A DNA stretch of 64,000 bases from Myotis daubentonii (Eukaryota; Chordata; Mammalia; Chiroptera; Vespertilionidae), in NCBI RefSeq assembly GCF_963259705.1, contig NC_081848.1, positions 52,103,408 to 52,167,407 on the forward strand. Reading direction: 5' to 3'. Position 1 is the stretch's first letter. Each line of letters begins with the position of its first letter. The notes beneath the pieces were generated by a model, which was given only the letters and a program-made list of their open reading frames with translations, was not told where the DNA came from and searched no databases. Shown one piece after another: positions 11,220 to 23,155 of this stretch. The translations under genes were made by a program, and so were the position numbers.

Positions 11220-11335
11220 CATATAGTTCTCTAAGGTGGCTATCCCATTTTTCAGATGAAGAGAATGGGGCTCAGAGTAGTAATTTTCCAAAGGTTGAAA
11301 AGGTAAGTGACAGAGCTGAGAGTCAAACCTTGCTT
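11220..11335 (-). repeat. MIR SINE fragment, minus
   Basis: CCATTTTTCAGATGAAGAG, GGGGCTCAGAG and GTGACAGAGCTGAGAGTC. Confidence 0.65.
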
Positions 11336-11884
11336 TGTCAAAAAACTCCGGAACTCACGCATGTGAGACAGTGGCAAGAAGAACTTGTTTACTTGAATAC
11401 CTGCAATTGAAGGGAATGGCACATAGCCTTAGGTGTTTAGTAACTATTTGTTACCCTTAGAAGGGATTCTTACTCTGTGTGTTTGTGCTTTGTGACAGTG
11501 GCTCTTAAATGATAGTAATTTTTGTGTCTTATTGAGTGTATTATATTACATTTAGAGGTGTGCTCACATTTTAGTATTTTTTGAAATGAAGATGTATTTA
11601 CAGTGCTATATTTATTTTAAGATGTTTATGAAATGGATACTATGTCTTAAAATTTAATGTGTCTCAGAATTGAGGTAGTGTGGTATATGCATATAGTCTT
11701 CATGTATAACTGTCTTAGTATTTTGTTGTGTGCAATTTCTTCCCAACCTCCTCTCTTTACTTAACCAATTACTTTTTTTTTCAGCATGGCACAATATAGA
11801 ACTGAAGTATATATTAATAATAAAATAGTCATTCTCTTTAGCTAGTGAATATTATAGTATAGAAAAATCCTGTGATGTAGAAAA

Positions 11885-12025
11885 TTTACATTGCACTGTG
11901 AATCAGCAGATCTGAGTTTTAATTTTGGTTTTGCTAGTAACTTGATTTATAACTTGAGGCAAGTCACTTCCCCTCTCTGAACTTTAGTTTCCTCATCTGT
12001 AAATTGGAGTGGGGTGGGGAACTTT
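11885..12025 (+). repeat. MIR SINE fragment
   Basis: GAGGCAAGTCACTTCCCCTC, CTGAACTTTAGTTTCCTCATC and TGTAAATTGGAGTGGGG. Confidence 0.8.
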
Positions 12026-12067
12026 CAGACCTGTCTGTCTTAAACAAACTGTGTGCCCTCTTACTTT

Positions 12068-12317
12068 TTTTAATCCTCACCCCGAGGATATTTTTCCAAT
12101 GATTTTTAGAGAGAGTGGATAAGAGAAGGAAAGACTGAGAGAAATATCAATGTGAGAGAAACACATCGATGGGTTGCCTTCTGCACAAGCCCTGACCAGG
12201 GCCCGGGCTGGGGAGGAGCCTGCAACCGAGTTTCATGCCCTTTACCAGCATCGAACCTGTAACCCTCAGTCTGCAGGCCGAGACTCTATTATCCACTGAG
12301 CCAAACTGGCTAGGGCT
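12068..12317 (-). repeat. VES SINE, long 3'-box variant, minus
   Basis: This copy carries AATCCTCACCCCGAGGATAT next to the tail, a box shared with the copies at 18124, 40046, 45893 and 52567, plus the usual tRNA head. Confidence 0.88.
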
Positions 12318-13304
12318 GCCCTCTTTCTAATAAAAAATGTGGATGCTATAAATCCCTTTCTTAAAAACTGTATTTATTGCTTTTGACTATTTCTTCTTTC
12401 TCTTCATCTCCCTGTCTTCCTTCCTGCCCATTTCCCCCCATGGATCTTTGAGCGTACTGTTAGATTTTTTTTTTTTTTTCAAATGTGTCCTCATCCCCCC
12501 CTACTGTTAGATTTTTAACTTATTAGAGAGGGTGAGTTATTTTTGATACCCTGCATTTACCAGGACAGGATATCTGAGAAAATAGGTGCCTATTAAATAG
12601 TTAATGAATGAATAAATGTATTTTATCTGAATTAATAAGAGAATTATTTAAATAGAATACCATCTGAAAGCTTTTGAACTTTCATTGAAAGATAATTCTG
12701 CCTAAAGAATGAAATGTGAGACATAGAACCATGGAACAGACTGTGGAATCTCAGAGGGAAGGCAGGTGCCGGGGAGGGGTGGTGGGAAGAGACCAACTAA
12801 AGAACTTGTATGCATATATGCATACTCTGTGGACACAGACAATAGGGTGGTGAAGGCCAGGGGTAGGGGCTGGCTAGAAGGGGTCAATGGGGGGAAAAAG
12901 GAGACAATAAGTAATACTTTCAACAATAAAGATTAAAATAAAGAGAGTTAAATGTGTTTTGTAAAGTAAATTTATCTGCTTTCTATTGGTCAGGTGCACA
13001 CAGAAGAAAACTACTGGGCCTGTCTGTAAGAAGCTCTCTCTTCTAGTAGAAGAGGCAGACTTTTAAAAACTTTGTATTATGGGAAATTGCCAACATAAAA
13101 ATACAATTATATGCATATCAGTAACCTTAACAATTTTCAACTTGTGGTCAATCTTGTTTTATCTGTACCTCCATCCACTTCCCCATTATTTTATTTTGAA
13201 GCAAATCCCTAGACATTTTTACCAGTGATTACCAGATACTATGATAAGTGTGACAGTAAATGTGCTAATAAAGTGAAGTGGAATTTTTAAAAAAGTAAAT
13301 TTTA

Positions 13305-13513
13305 TTAATTATTTTTTAAAATATATTTTATTGATTTCTACAGAGAGGAAGGGAGAGGGATAGAGAGTTAGAAACATGGATCAGCTGCCTCCTGCACACC
13401 CCCTACTGGGGATGTACCCGCAACCAAGGTACATGCCCTTGACCAGAATCAAACGTGGGACCCTTCAGTCTGCAGGCCGACGCTCTGTTCACTGAGCCAA
13501 ACCAGTTAGGGCT
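13305..13513 (-). repeat. VES-type SINE, minus
   Basis: TTTATTGATTTCTACAGAGAGG to CTGAGCCAAACCAGTTAGGGCT, with the CACACCCCCTACTGGGGATG body. Confidence 0.92.
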
Positions 13514-14294
13514 GGAATTTTTTTATATATATCACATGGAGACTATAGATTATATTGTGCTGGGCAAAAGAAATTAGATATAATAATCTGTAGAGCAGGA
13601 ATAATGTAATTGGGGAGACTGAGTGTGCATATATAAAATAGAATGTAGTGAGATCATATGTCAAAATTGGTTATAGGGATTCTAAGTGGGAAATGACATT
13701 ATTTCTGAATCAAAGTAGGATTTAGACAGGGAGAAAGAACATTAAGTGGAGGAGGTGAGGGTGATCACATGGAGAAAACAAGTAGAAAAATGTAATATTT
13801 TTTTTTTAGAATATGTTTTATATAAACCTGTACCTCTCTATATCTTTTAGACCCCTGTAAGATGTTATTGACATACTATAGATCTTACATCAATATTTGA
13901 AAGAAGCCAATTGCTTTATTACAAATTATGACACACTACTTTGTGAATGTCCATGGTGAATTATTTGACACATTCCATTAAAAAGCCTTCTTAATATCTT
14001 AGTACCACATGTATTAATGGATCCATTTTGTCTAGAATGTTTGTGTGTGTGTGAGTGTGTGATCAGCTTTGAAGTATGTCATTTTGAGGTTTTAAATAGT
14101 GGCTGGTGTGTGTGTGTGTTTAAATGTTAACCACTTGACAGTTTTAGAATTACTTTGAAATATCTAGTTTATCTATTTTATGGAATTCTTACTAGTCACA
14201 TGAGCAATCCTTGAATTTAAGGAATCTTACCATTATATCTTGTTATTTTGGAGTATTGTCTTAAATATTTAGAGATATTAATTGGAAATAAAAT

Positions 14295-14514
14295 ATTTTT
14301 AAACATATATTTTTATTTCATAGAGGAAAGGAGAGGGAGAGAGAAAGATAGAAACATCAATGATGAGAGAGAACCATTGATTGGCGGTCTCCTGCATGCC
14401 CCCTACAGGGGATCAAGCCCACAACCTGGGCATGTGCCCTTGACCAGAATCAAACCTGGGACCCTTCAATTTGCAGGCTGGTGCTTTATCCACTGAGCCA
14501 AACTGGCTAAGGCT
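14295..14514 (-). repeat. VES-type SINE with 11-bp TSD, minus
   Basis: Flanked by GGAAATAAAAT at 14284-14294 and 14515-14525. The open frame across it is SINE-derived. Confidence 0.92.
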
Positions 14515-15988
14515 GGAAATAAAATCTTAAAATATATTCATAATGCAGAGATTTGTAGTCAAAGGTCATGAACCTGTTTGAATATCTCCTTAAAGCTTTG
14601 TGCTATCTCCTCAGAAAATATACATTTAGTTTTTCATATAATTTCAGGGGGTTAATAAGACTCTCAGAACCTACTCAAATATCCTTGGGGGCCTATGGAT
14701 TCTGGTTTAATAAGCCATTCTTTAATGTATAGGCAGAAAGCCTACTGTTAAAATTCAACTCAAATTTATTTCTGTGTACTGCTCACCTTTTACAAGCAGT
14801 CTTTTTTTTATTATTAAGTGATAAAATTATAAAGCTCATTATGCAAATGTTAATTTAAAAAAATACACCACTTCTTAATTGGATTCTTGGGTGAAAGCAA
14901 GCTATAGCTGGTTTAATAAGTTTGTAGGAATGGTTTTACCAAAGATTTTGGAATAAGTGTATGGTACTTTTTATAATGGCTGCTATTTATTCTGAATTAA
15001 CAGGAAGTAGAATATATGATATAAGAATAAATAAATGTATAAATACCATTTTTTTCAGAGACAAAAACATTTCTTTGACTTATCCTGCCCTTACATAGTT
15101 AAGATTTGTGGAGGAAAGAATCTATTAAAGTATTTTGAGGTTTACATTTGTGTTAAAATAACTCCTTGGTGTGATACAGGGGTTTAGAGACATATTTTGG
15201 CTGATGAAGGATTGATTCTCAGTGGAGTCCAGAGATCTTAGCATCCATCTAATTTCAAGGATGGTCCTAAATAAATTTCTTAGAAATATGTTGTTTTAAA
15301 AACTTGTGGATTGTACCTATAAAATGAAGTCAAAATAATGGTTATTACCATATGCAGAATCCTCAGGAGATAGGAACAGGTGAATTAGCTGCTTTTGGGA
15401 CATTTGACTCTGCAGAGCAGTACATTGATTGAAGATCAGTGAGTATTAGGTGTATTGCTTTAAAGTGATAACCCTTGTGATGTATTAGAGTTAATAATTC
15501 ACTGAGTATCTAATGTACTCTTAGGCAACAACTTATTTTAATACGCAGTAATAGATATATAGACTTTGAGAGCTTAACCATCAGTGATTTGGCCTCCCCT
15601 TCAATGAATTTTACCAATGATCAGAGCAGTTAATTGACATGTCCAAGGTTAGGTGGTTAGTGGCAGTCCCGTTAGTGTAGTTATTCATTAACCTACTGAT
15701 TTTTTTAAGTCTGTTGTGCTTATATATTTTGGCTGTCTTTTCCTTTTGGATCTCAGTTTCTGGAGAAGGAAGTATCTTAACACTAGGGTTTTTAGCATTA
15801 TGACTTTGATTCTCAATTGATAAATTGATGAATTCCTTGAAGTTTTATACTGTAATGCTTTTACTTTGCTATGCATGTTCTTATCTTTAGCGGGGTAGGC
15901 TTCTTAGGAGCTTGAGTCATTTTCACAGCTGGAAACAGATACTAAGAATTCAAAAAGTCAAAAAAAAAAAAAAAGAATTCAAAAAGTC

Positions 15989-16192
15989 GCCCTGGCTGCT
16001 TTGGCTTAGTGGATAGAGCTTTATTTAGCCTGAGGACTGAAGGGTCCCGGGTTCGATTTTGGTCAAGGGCACATGCCAGGGTTGTGGGCTTGATCCCCCA
16101 GTAGGGGGTGTGCAGAAGGCAGCCCATTAGTGATTCTCATCATTGATGTTTCTAGCTCTTTCTCCTTCTCCCTCTCTGAAATATATATATGT
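15989..16192 (+). repeat. VES-type SINE with TSD
   Basis: Starts GCCCTGGCTGCTTTGGC. It is flanked by AATTCAAAAAGTC (to 15988) and ATTCCAAAAAGTC (16193-16205). A further copy of the site plus a poly(A) lies to the left. Confidence 0.9.
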
Positions 16193-17007
16193 ATTCCAAA
16201 AAGTCACCAGTTTCCTCATGTTTTCTATACCTTTCTGGGCTGGTGATCCCTGCCTGACAGCATTTAGTTGAAAGCTGTTATGTGAACCTGCAGAGTTTTA
16301 AAGGTAAGCCAGAAAATGATTTTTGAAAAGAGGGTTTGCTAAGAGATTTAGTCAATTTAAGACATTTCTTGGAAGCTTCTCACTCAGAACTAGAGACCGG
16401 AGGCTTATTGACATCCAAGTTCAGGGAAGTTATTACTTTCACGAAAGGCTCTGATTCCAAGTCCTAATGTCACATTTGGTTGGTATAGACCTGGTGGCCA
16501 GGGAGAAGACCTGTCCCTACAATTAGTGACCCTGCAGTCAGGGTGAGGACTCGTAGAACAGTGACTCTCAAGCTTTTTTAATCCTGACCCCTTATCTGGG
16601 TCATTCTTTACCTCAATAATTCCCACTTTCTAGTGGGATAATAACAACTAATTGTCAAAGTGCAAGCATTTTGGGGAAAGAGGGATTTTCTTTAGCAGTT
16701 AGGAATATGGATGATTTGCTCATTGAATCACAAAAAATATACTACTTGTCTTAAAGCCTAGACTAGTTAGAAAAATGTAGGCCCAAAATCTTAGTAATAC
16801 AAATATATAATACATTCTGAAGTTTGACTAAAACAACTAAAGCCAAAATGACAATAATGAAGTTCAATTAATGGTAATTTTTAATTGAAAAGTAAGAACA
16901 ATGATAATTGAAAACCATGATCTGCTAAAGACAACACAACTTCACTGGCAGTGAGTGTCCCTTTAGAAAATTAAAGATTCAAGGCAGTGCCCTTGGTCTC
17001 CCAGATC

Positions 17008-17040
17008 TTTCTCGCTTCAACCGTGTTTGGGTGGAACAGA
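17008..17040 (+). promoter_or_regulatory. Degenerate iron-responsive element of the FTL retrocopy
   Basis: This aligns with the IRE in ferritin light-chain 5' UTR: bulged-C stem, then the six-base loop. The family loop is CAGUGN; here 17021-17026 reads CCGTGT, so the second loop base, important for IRP binding, is changed. It would probably bind iron regulatory proteins poorly even if transcribed. Confidence 0.6.
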
Positions 17041-17198
17041 CCCAGGGATGTCCCTTCTTCCAGCCTCTGACCATCCTCCAACCTCTTTTCCAGTCACCAC
17101 CTTCCGAACCACCTCAGCCATCCTCAGCCTTTGAGACCAGCCAACACTGTTTTTTTGTTGTTCTTGTTTTTAACCTTAGCTCCTTTTACTGAACAACC

Positions 17199-17774
17199 AT
17201 GAGCTCCCAGATTCGTCAGAATTATTCCACCGAGGTGGAGGCTGAGGTCAACCGGCTGGCCAACCTGCACCTGCAGGCCTTCTATACTTACCTCTCTCTG
17301 GGCTTCTATTTCAACCGTGATGATGTGGCTTCCCAGGGTGTGGGCCACTTCTTCCGAGTGTTGGAGGAGAAGAAGTTCAAGGGCGCTGAGCTTCTTTTTA
17401 AGATGCAAAACCAGCGAGGTGGCCGCATTGTTCTCCATGATGTGAAGAAGCCTTCCCAGCATGAGTGGGGCAAAACTCAGGACGCCATGGAAGCTGCCCT
17501 GGCCTTGGAGAAGAACCTGAACCAGGCCCTTTTGGAGCTGCATGCCCTGGGTTCTGCCCATAAAGACCCTCATCTCTCTAACTTCCTGGAGAAACATTTC
17601 CTGGATGAGGAGGTGAAACTCATCAAGAAGATGGGCGACCAGCTGACTAACCTCCGCAGACTGGCCAGCTCCCAGGCTGGGCTGGACAGCCCCCAGGCTG
17701 GGCTGGGCGAGTATCTCTTTGAAAGGCTCACCCTCAAGCACCACTCGAAGCCTTTGGAACCCAGAGGCCTTTGA
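17199..17774 (+). CDS. Open reading frame of the FTL retrocopy (191 aa)
   Basis: The uninterrupted frame of the retrocopy, kept separate because it might be translated. It spans the whole four-helix ferritin fold, with NQRGG at the end of helix [12 protein letters not shown] in helix [18 protein letters not shown] in helix D and the helix E segment [12 protein letters not shown]. The duplication lies between helices D and E, and the stop-loss tail follows helix E, so both could disturb the fourfold-channel end of the subunit. As a likely pseudogene it should not be counted as a functional ferritin gene without expression data. Confidence 0.5.
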   Translation: MSSQIRQNYSTEVEAEVNRLANLHLQAFYTYLSLGFYFNRDDVASQGVGHFFRVLEEKKFKGAELLFKMQNQRGGRIVLHDVKKPSQHEWGKTQDAMEAALALEKNLNQALLELHALGSAHKDPHLSNFLEKHFLDEEVKLIKKMGDQLTNLRRLASSQAGLDSPQAGLGEYLFERLTLKHHSKPLEPRGL

Positions 17775-17950
17775 GAGGCCCCTCTGCATTCCCCTGGTGT
17801 CTGGCTTTTACCTGAGCCTCTCCCTGAAACCACTAGCCATTCTTTTAACCACCCTGAAGCCCTCTCCCATGCATTGGACCAAATGGAAACAATAAAAAGC
17901 TTTTTGCATCAAAGAAAACGAAAAAAGAAAAATAATTTAATTTTTTGGCC

Positions 17951-18123
17951 CTGGCCAGGTAGCTCAGTTGGTTAGAGCATCCTTCCAATATGTGAACGTT
18001 GAGTGTTGGATCCCTGGTCAAGTCACATACAAGAAACAACCAGTGAATGCTTACATAGATGGGACAACAAATCAATGCTTCTCTCTTTCTCTCCCTTCTT
18101 CTCTAAAATCAATCAATAAATAG
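17951..18123 (+). repeat. Older VES-type SINE behind the FTL retrocopy
   Basis: GCCCTGGCCAGGTAGCTCAGTTGG head with CAATCAATAAATA tail. It starts within 50 bp of the poly(A) end of the FTL copy. Confidence 0.85.
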
Positions 18124-18385
18124 CTCTAGCCGCTTTGGCTCAGTGGATAAAGTGTTGGCCTGCGGACCAAAGGGCCCTGGGTTCCATTCTGGTCAAGGCC
18201 ATGTGTCTTGGTTGCAGGCTCTTCCCTGGTCCAGGCCCTGGTCGGGTCTCCTGCAGGAGTCAACCAGTGATATGTTTCTCTCACGTTGATGTTTCTTTCT
18301 ATCTTTCCCTCTCTCTTCCACTCTCCCTAAAAATCAATGGAAAAATATCCTTGGGTGAGGATTAAAGCCAATCAATAAATAAAAA
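18124..18385 (+). repeat. VES SINE, long 3'-box variant
   Basis: The head GCTCTAGCCGCTTTGGCTCAG directly follows the tail of the preceding SINE. It carries ATCCTTGGGTGAGGATTA before the A-rich tail. Confidence 0.88.
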
Positions 18386-20384
18386 ATAAAAAATGTAAAA
18401 GAATTCAAGCTTTGAGTGTGCATATGTGGTGTAGGAGCTTTGCAGTATTATGGTTGCAGCAAACAGTTATTAATTGTATGCAAATTAAAATCTTTGGTAT
18501 ATCAGCATGTTCATTTTTGTAACTCTTAATATCTGACTTAAGTCTGTTTATAAGGAGCCTTATGGATCAAAGGAAGGTCATGTTTTTTAAATAATGTGTA
18601 GTCCCTGGGTAGTCTGGCCGATTTTTGGGTCATTACCTTAGAAGGTAATCCAATGTATTTTGGAATACTATTTCTGAAATGCATTTCACTTTTCTGAGTC
18701 TGAAAGTGTTAGGATAAAAATTTTATTTCTTAGCATGAAAATATTTTTATTATGGTAAGGAGAGATTATAGTACAATAGTTTGTCTAAAAAAGAATCATG
18801 TGTGACTTATGAAATTACTTTTGAAAAATTAGTGTCCCCTAACATGGCATTGATTCCATGTTTTGCCAGCAAAGGGACAGTTATTACAAAACTCTGTGTT
18901 AACAAGAGCACAGCCTTTCTTCGGTAGGCTTCAAAGTAGAGAAGTTACCCTAGTGGTACAGGCCTTGAGGACAGAAACATACACGAAGGAAAATGGATAT
19001 TGCTGAAAAATTTGCTTTCTTGTTAGCAGATCATTTTAATGCTATAGAATTGACATTTCCTCACTAATGGAGTAGAACTTGACTTCTTAAGATGTCTGTG
19101 TGTTTGATTTTTACATCACTCAGGAATTCTGAGTGTATATGTAATATTTTTCAGAATAATGAGGCCTTAGAGGCATTTTTAACTCTTGCAAAAGTGCCAT
19201 TCTTAGGGACCAACATCAGTGTATAAAATACTTGTGTAGTGCCATAAGAACCTATTGAGATTACTTATTACCAAGAAGTATCTTCGACATTGAGGAAAAT
19301 AGGGTACAGAGAGTTAAGTACTGGTATCAGGGTCTGTGTAGGCAAACAGAGCGGCCATTATATCTATTTCAATGAGGGCTAACAACAGGGTTGGACACTA
19401 GCATCTTTTATTGAAAAAGAAATGTTAACCAAGATGCTACAGCTATTCTTTTGTTTGTAAAAAAAAAAAAAAAAATGCCTTATAAGCCTTAATTTAAAAA
19501 AAGGAACCCATTATTATTATTAGCAAACTACAGTAAATAGTTTGTACATTTTGAGTTTGCATTTTGCCCCTTTATTTGCTGCTTACACTTTACTTTCAGA
19601 GGATGTTTTCTTTTATGTTGCATCTTAATCAAAACACTAAAGATTCTGGAGTTATTAGAACCAATAAACAAATAGTTCCCAATATGCTTCCAGATGGGAG
19701 TCTATCACAGATCTTAAAAGAAAGTATATACTTACTTACAAGGTGAGACCTCTTCATAGTCTAACTAAAATGAGTTGGTTTTCTTTTGTCTAGAAGTGTG
19801 TTAACTCCAAGTGGTAACTTACTGGTTACAAGCTCATAATTACATGAACATGGGATGATGACAGTTTTTATTAAGTAAATGAGGTTATTTGGTAGCAAAA
19901 CATTTCCAACTGTGAGACTCATAGGACCATATTTTTTTTTTTAAAGGCACTTGGGGCAACGAACAACTCATTCCCTAGCCCCATGAAGTAGGTATAACAT
20001 GGATTAAATGGTGGACAGTCTCAAGAGTAACAAGCAGTTACTTCACCATGCCCTTAGTGGCAGATTATATTTTCTAAAGATGGTTGTAACAGTATCTCCC
20101 ATCTCAGGGTGACTTTAAGTCTTCTCTTACTCTGAGGTGGGGTTTATGTCTCCTCTTGAGTTTGGGTGGTCTTTTGAATCATTTGTAACCAATAGAACAA
20201 GGCAGAAGTTATACTGTGGGACTTTCAAAACAGGGTCAGAAAGTAAAAGACTTGAATAGCTTCTACCTAGCTCACTAAAATATTGGTCTTGAAACACTTA
20301 GCAGCTTTGTAAGCAGTCTAGCCTGAGATCCTCATAGGGAAACCCAAAAACTACCTCATGTAGAGAGATCATCCCAAGAGGATC

Positions 20385-20576
20385 TGGGCAAACTACGGCC
20401 CGTTTGAAATGAATAAAACTAAAAAAAACAAAAAGACCGTACCCTTTTTTGTAATGATGTTTACTTTGAATTTATATTAGTTCACACAAACACTCCATCC
20501 ATGCTTTTGTTCCGGCCCTCTGGTCCAGTTTAAGAACCCATTGTGGCCCTCGAGTCAAAAAGTTTGCCCACCCCTG
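20385..20576 (+). mobile_element. nhAT family A copy, left end shortened
   Basis: Same family as 3872-4084, but the left terminus is truncated and the segment CGCGGGCCGGATCCGGCC near it is deleted. The right end CCCACCCCTG is intact. The flanking GATCT is only a partial match. Confidence 0.85.
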
Positions 20577-21039
20577 ATCTAGGATCAGCTAGAACTGCTT
20601 AGTCAAGCCCTTCCCAAATTCTAATGCACAGATATTTTGAGGAAGAAAAAATGATTGTTATTTTAAGACACTGAGTTTTAGAGTGATTTTGGTATATAGC
20701 AGTAGATAATCAGAACACTTCATTTTCTGAATCTGTTACTGTGTACTGAGATTTGACAATATACAGGCGTGCAGTTAGGAATACACCCCAATGATTTGTT
20801 CTGGAATCTGAACATAACCTTATTTTGATTTTCTACCTTTTTATATAAACTTTTCTCTACCATTCTTTTCTATACCCATTTGGAAAAGCCATTCCATCTT
20901 ACGTCTTTAGTAAGAGGGCTTTTTGGTAACAAACTCTGTCATGTGTATTTACTGTGTCATGAGAGCATATGCATCATCTTTAGAAGGCCTTTTGCTCTGT
21001 GCCTTCCTTTTAGTTACTAGGACATTTGGCCTTCTGATA

Positions 21040-21513
21040 GTTCCCTAGGGTTGCTGTAACAAAGTGGGTAGCTAAAAACAACAAATTTATTGTTCCACAG
21101 TTTTGGAGGCTAGAAGTAAAAAATCGATGCTCCCTTTGAAACCTGTAAGGGAATCATTCCTTGCCTCTTCCTACCTTTTTTTGTTGGTAAATTTGGCATT
21201 CCTTGGCCTGTAGCTGTATAACTCCAATTTCTGCCTACAACATGTGCTTTTGTTGTCACATGAAATTCTCCCTGTGCATTTCTGTGTCTTCACATGGCCC
21301 ATTTATAAGGACACCTACTCTAGTCCTTATAAATGGGCCATGTGAAGACAAAGAAATGTGTCTAGTGTGACACCTACTCTAGTGTGACATCATTTACCTT
21401 AACTAATTACATCTTCAAAGCTCCTATTTCTAAATAAAGTCCCATTCTGAGGTATTAGGGTTTAGTATTTCAATATATTTTTTTAGGGGGAACACAGTTC
21501 AATCCAAAACAGG
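21040..21513 (+). repeat. MLT1-like (ERVL-MaLR) LTR
   Basis: Recognisable modules: CCCTAGGGTTGCTGTAACAAA, ACAGTTTTGGAGGCTAGAAG, CTTCACATGGCCCATTTATAA, AACTAATTACATCTTCAAAG and CAGTTCAATCCAAAACAG. It contains the inverted-repeat insertion at 21277-21358. Confidence 0.65.
21277..21358. repeat. Near-perfect 35-bp inverted repeat
   Basis: The arms 21277-21311 and 21324-21358 are complementary at 34 of 35 positions around a 12-base spacer. GACACCTACTCTAG occurs at 21310-21323 and again at 21369-21382. The second arm is an inverted copy of flanking LTR sequence. Confidence 0.9.
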
Positions 21514-21695
21514 CCTCAAGGGAGATTGTATAATTATGTTTTAACCATTTACACATTTTTACTCCATATTAGATGTGAATGGGGTTTTTAATTAGTGACC
21601 ATGAGGCTCTGTTCTCTTCATGTTAAGTCTCCCTTTGCTCCAGTGTGCATAAATAATACACATAAAATTTGATAGTAATTTTAAACTGTTTAGGC

Positions 21696-21904
21696 CAGCC
21701 GTGGGCAAACCCGCGGACCTGATCCGGCCCGTTTGAAATGAATAAAACTAAGAAAAAAAAAAAGACAGTACCCTTTTATGTAATGATGTTTACTTTGATT
21801 TATATTAGTTCACACAAACACTCCATCCATGCTTTTGTTCCGGCCCTCCGGTCCAGTTTAAGAACCCATTGTGGCCCTCGAGTCAAAAAGTTTGCCCACC
21901 CCTG
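21696..21904 (+). mobile_element. nhAT family A copy, exact TSD
   Basis: 209 bp with inverted ends CAGCCGTGGGCAAAC and TTTGCCCACCCCTG, flanked by an exact 8-bp GTTTAGGC duplication (21688-21695 and 21905-21912). The open frame at 21738-21971 runs through it and is not a gene. Confidence 0.88.
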
Positions 21905-22929
21905 GTTTAGGCTCATTGACCCCTTTGAGAATCTGATAAAAGCAGTGGATTCTTCCCCTAGAAAAAGATAGTGAGGTATGCATTGTGTGCACACTTGTAC
22001 ACACACATATAAATACATGCAAACACAATAATGTTTTGGATGAAACTTTAACATGTTCCTGGACACACACCCTATTTGTTCATGAACTTCTGGATTAGAC
22101 AGTTATTAATTTCCATTGATTAGAGATTCCTAATCCCCATTTCCCTTTTAGTGGAAAAATATATGGGGGAAGGTGGGAGAGGGAGGAAGCATAGGTATAT
22201 GTATATAGAATTCCTTCATGGTCAATGCAGTTTTTTGGGGAATTTTCATATTTATGTGCTATTTACCATGTGTCTATATTTCCACCCATATCTCATATCT
22301 AATCTTTGTAAATATAAATTTACAGTTTATAAAATTGTAAATAACATACACGCCTGTAGAGAAGAATAATCTAGGTTCTTTTAGACTTGTATTCAGTATA
22401 TAAACAGACCTTTATATCTTGCCAGAGTGTTGAGTTAGCTTTTGACCTCTTTAAATTCTGTGGGGTTTTTTTTTAAATTACTGTATCAAGATTTTTTTAA
22501 ATAGGGTAGTGGTCTAGGTTTTTTGAGTTTGTGACAGGATTATATTCTGTGCTCTTCTTGATTTGTAACTTTTTCTCCAAAATAATATTGTCCAAGCCTC
22601 ACCCCTGAACATCTTATCGTAATGGGCTTTCCTTTGAAAACACAGATTTTTTTTATACACCTTGAAAAGGCTACAGGTCATGTCTCCATTTTGCGTCTAG
22701 TCTGTGGCATATCCATATTTCTGAATCCTGGCATTCACAAATGTTGGTTCATTTTTGAAGCTATTATATCAAACAAGTATTTACTGTTCATTTTACAATG
22801 ATATACACAGTAACTCTAGTAATACTGAAATCATTGCCAATAAATTTTTAGACTGTACTGGTTTCCTATTGATGCCTTTCTCATTTGTAGTTCATTTTCC
22901 AAATATGGAATATTGCAAGTCGTTATTTA

Positions 22930-23155
22930 GAAAAGGGTTGGCATATTATATCCTGCAAATTGCCTTTCTGTTCTTCTGAATAAAGTTTTATTGAAATACA
23001 GCCATACTCATTTGATTACTTTTTGTCCATGGCTGATTTTGTGCCTCAAATGTCAGAACTGAGTAGTTGTTACTAAGATTGTATGGGCCACAAAGCTGAA
23101 TACTTAACTACCTTGACCCTTCACAAAAATTTTTGCCAACTTTTGGTTTAGGGGA
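22930..23155 (-). repeat. MER20-like hAT-Charlie relic, minus
   Basis: AAAGTTTTATTGAAATACAGCC, TTGTCCATGGCTGATTTTG and GCCACAAAGCTGAATACTTA, ending near TTGCCAACTTTTGG. Confidence 0.65.

Larger units (their letters stand above)
16990..17910 (+). pseudogene. FTL: Ferritin light chain processed retrocopy in FAR1 intron 1, ORF open
   Basis: An intronless copy of ferritin light-chain mRNA, on the same strand as FAR1. It carries a 5' UTR-like segment with a degenerate iron-responsive element at about 17008-17040, then an ORF at 17199-17774 (191 codons, [17 protein letters not shown] onward), a 3' UTR, AATAAA at about 17891 and an A-rich tail. The normal light chain is about 175 residues. Two changes lengthen this one: a tandem duplication at about 17669-17710 adds about seven residues (QAGL repeated), and the stop after LTLKH has become a sense codon, adding a short tail ending RGL. 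No internal stop is present. Known family role: the noncatalytic ferritin subunit for iron-core formation. Whether this copy is expressed is unknown; processed-pseudogene status is the default. Confidence 0.92.
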
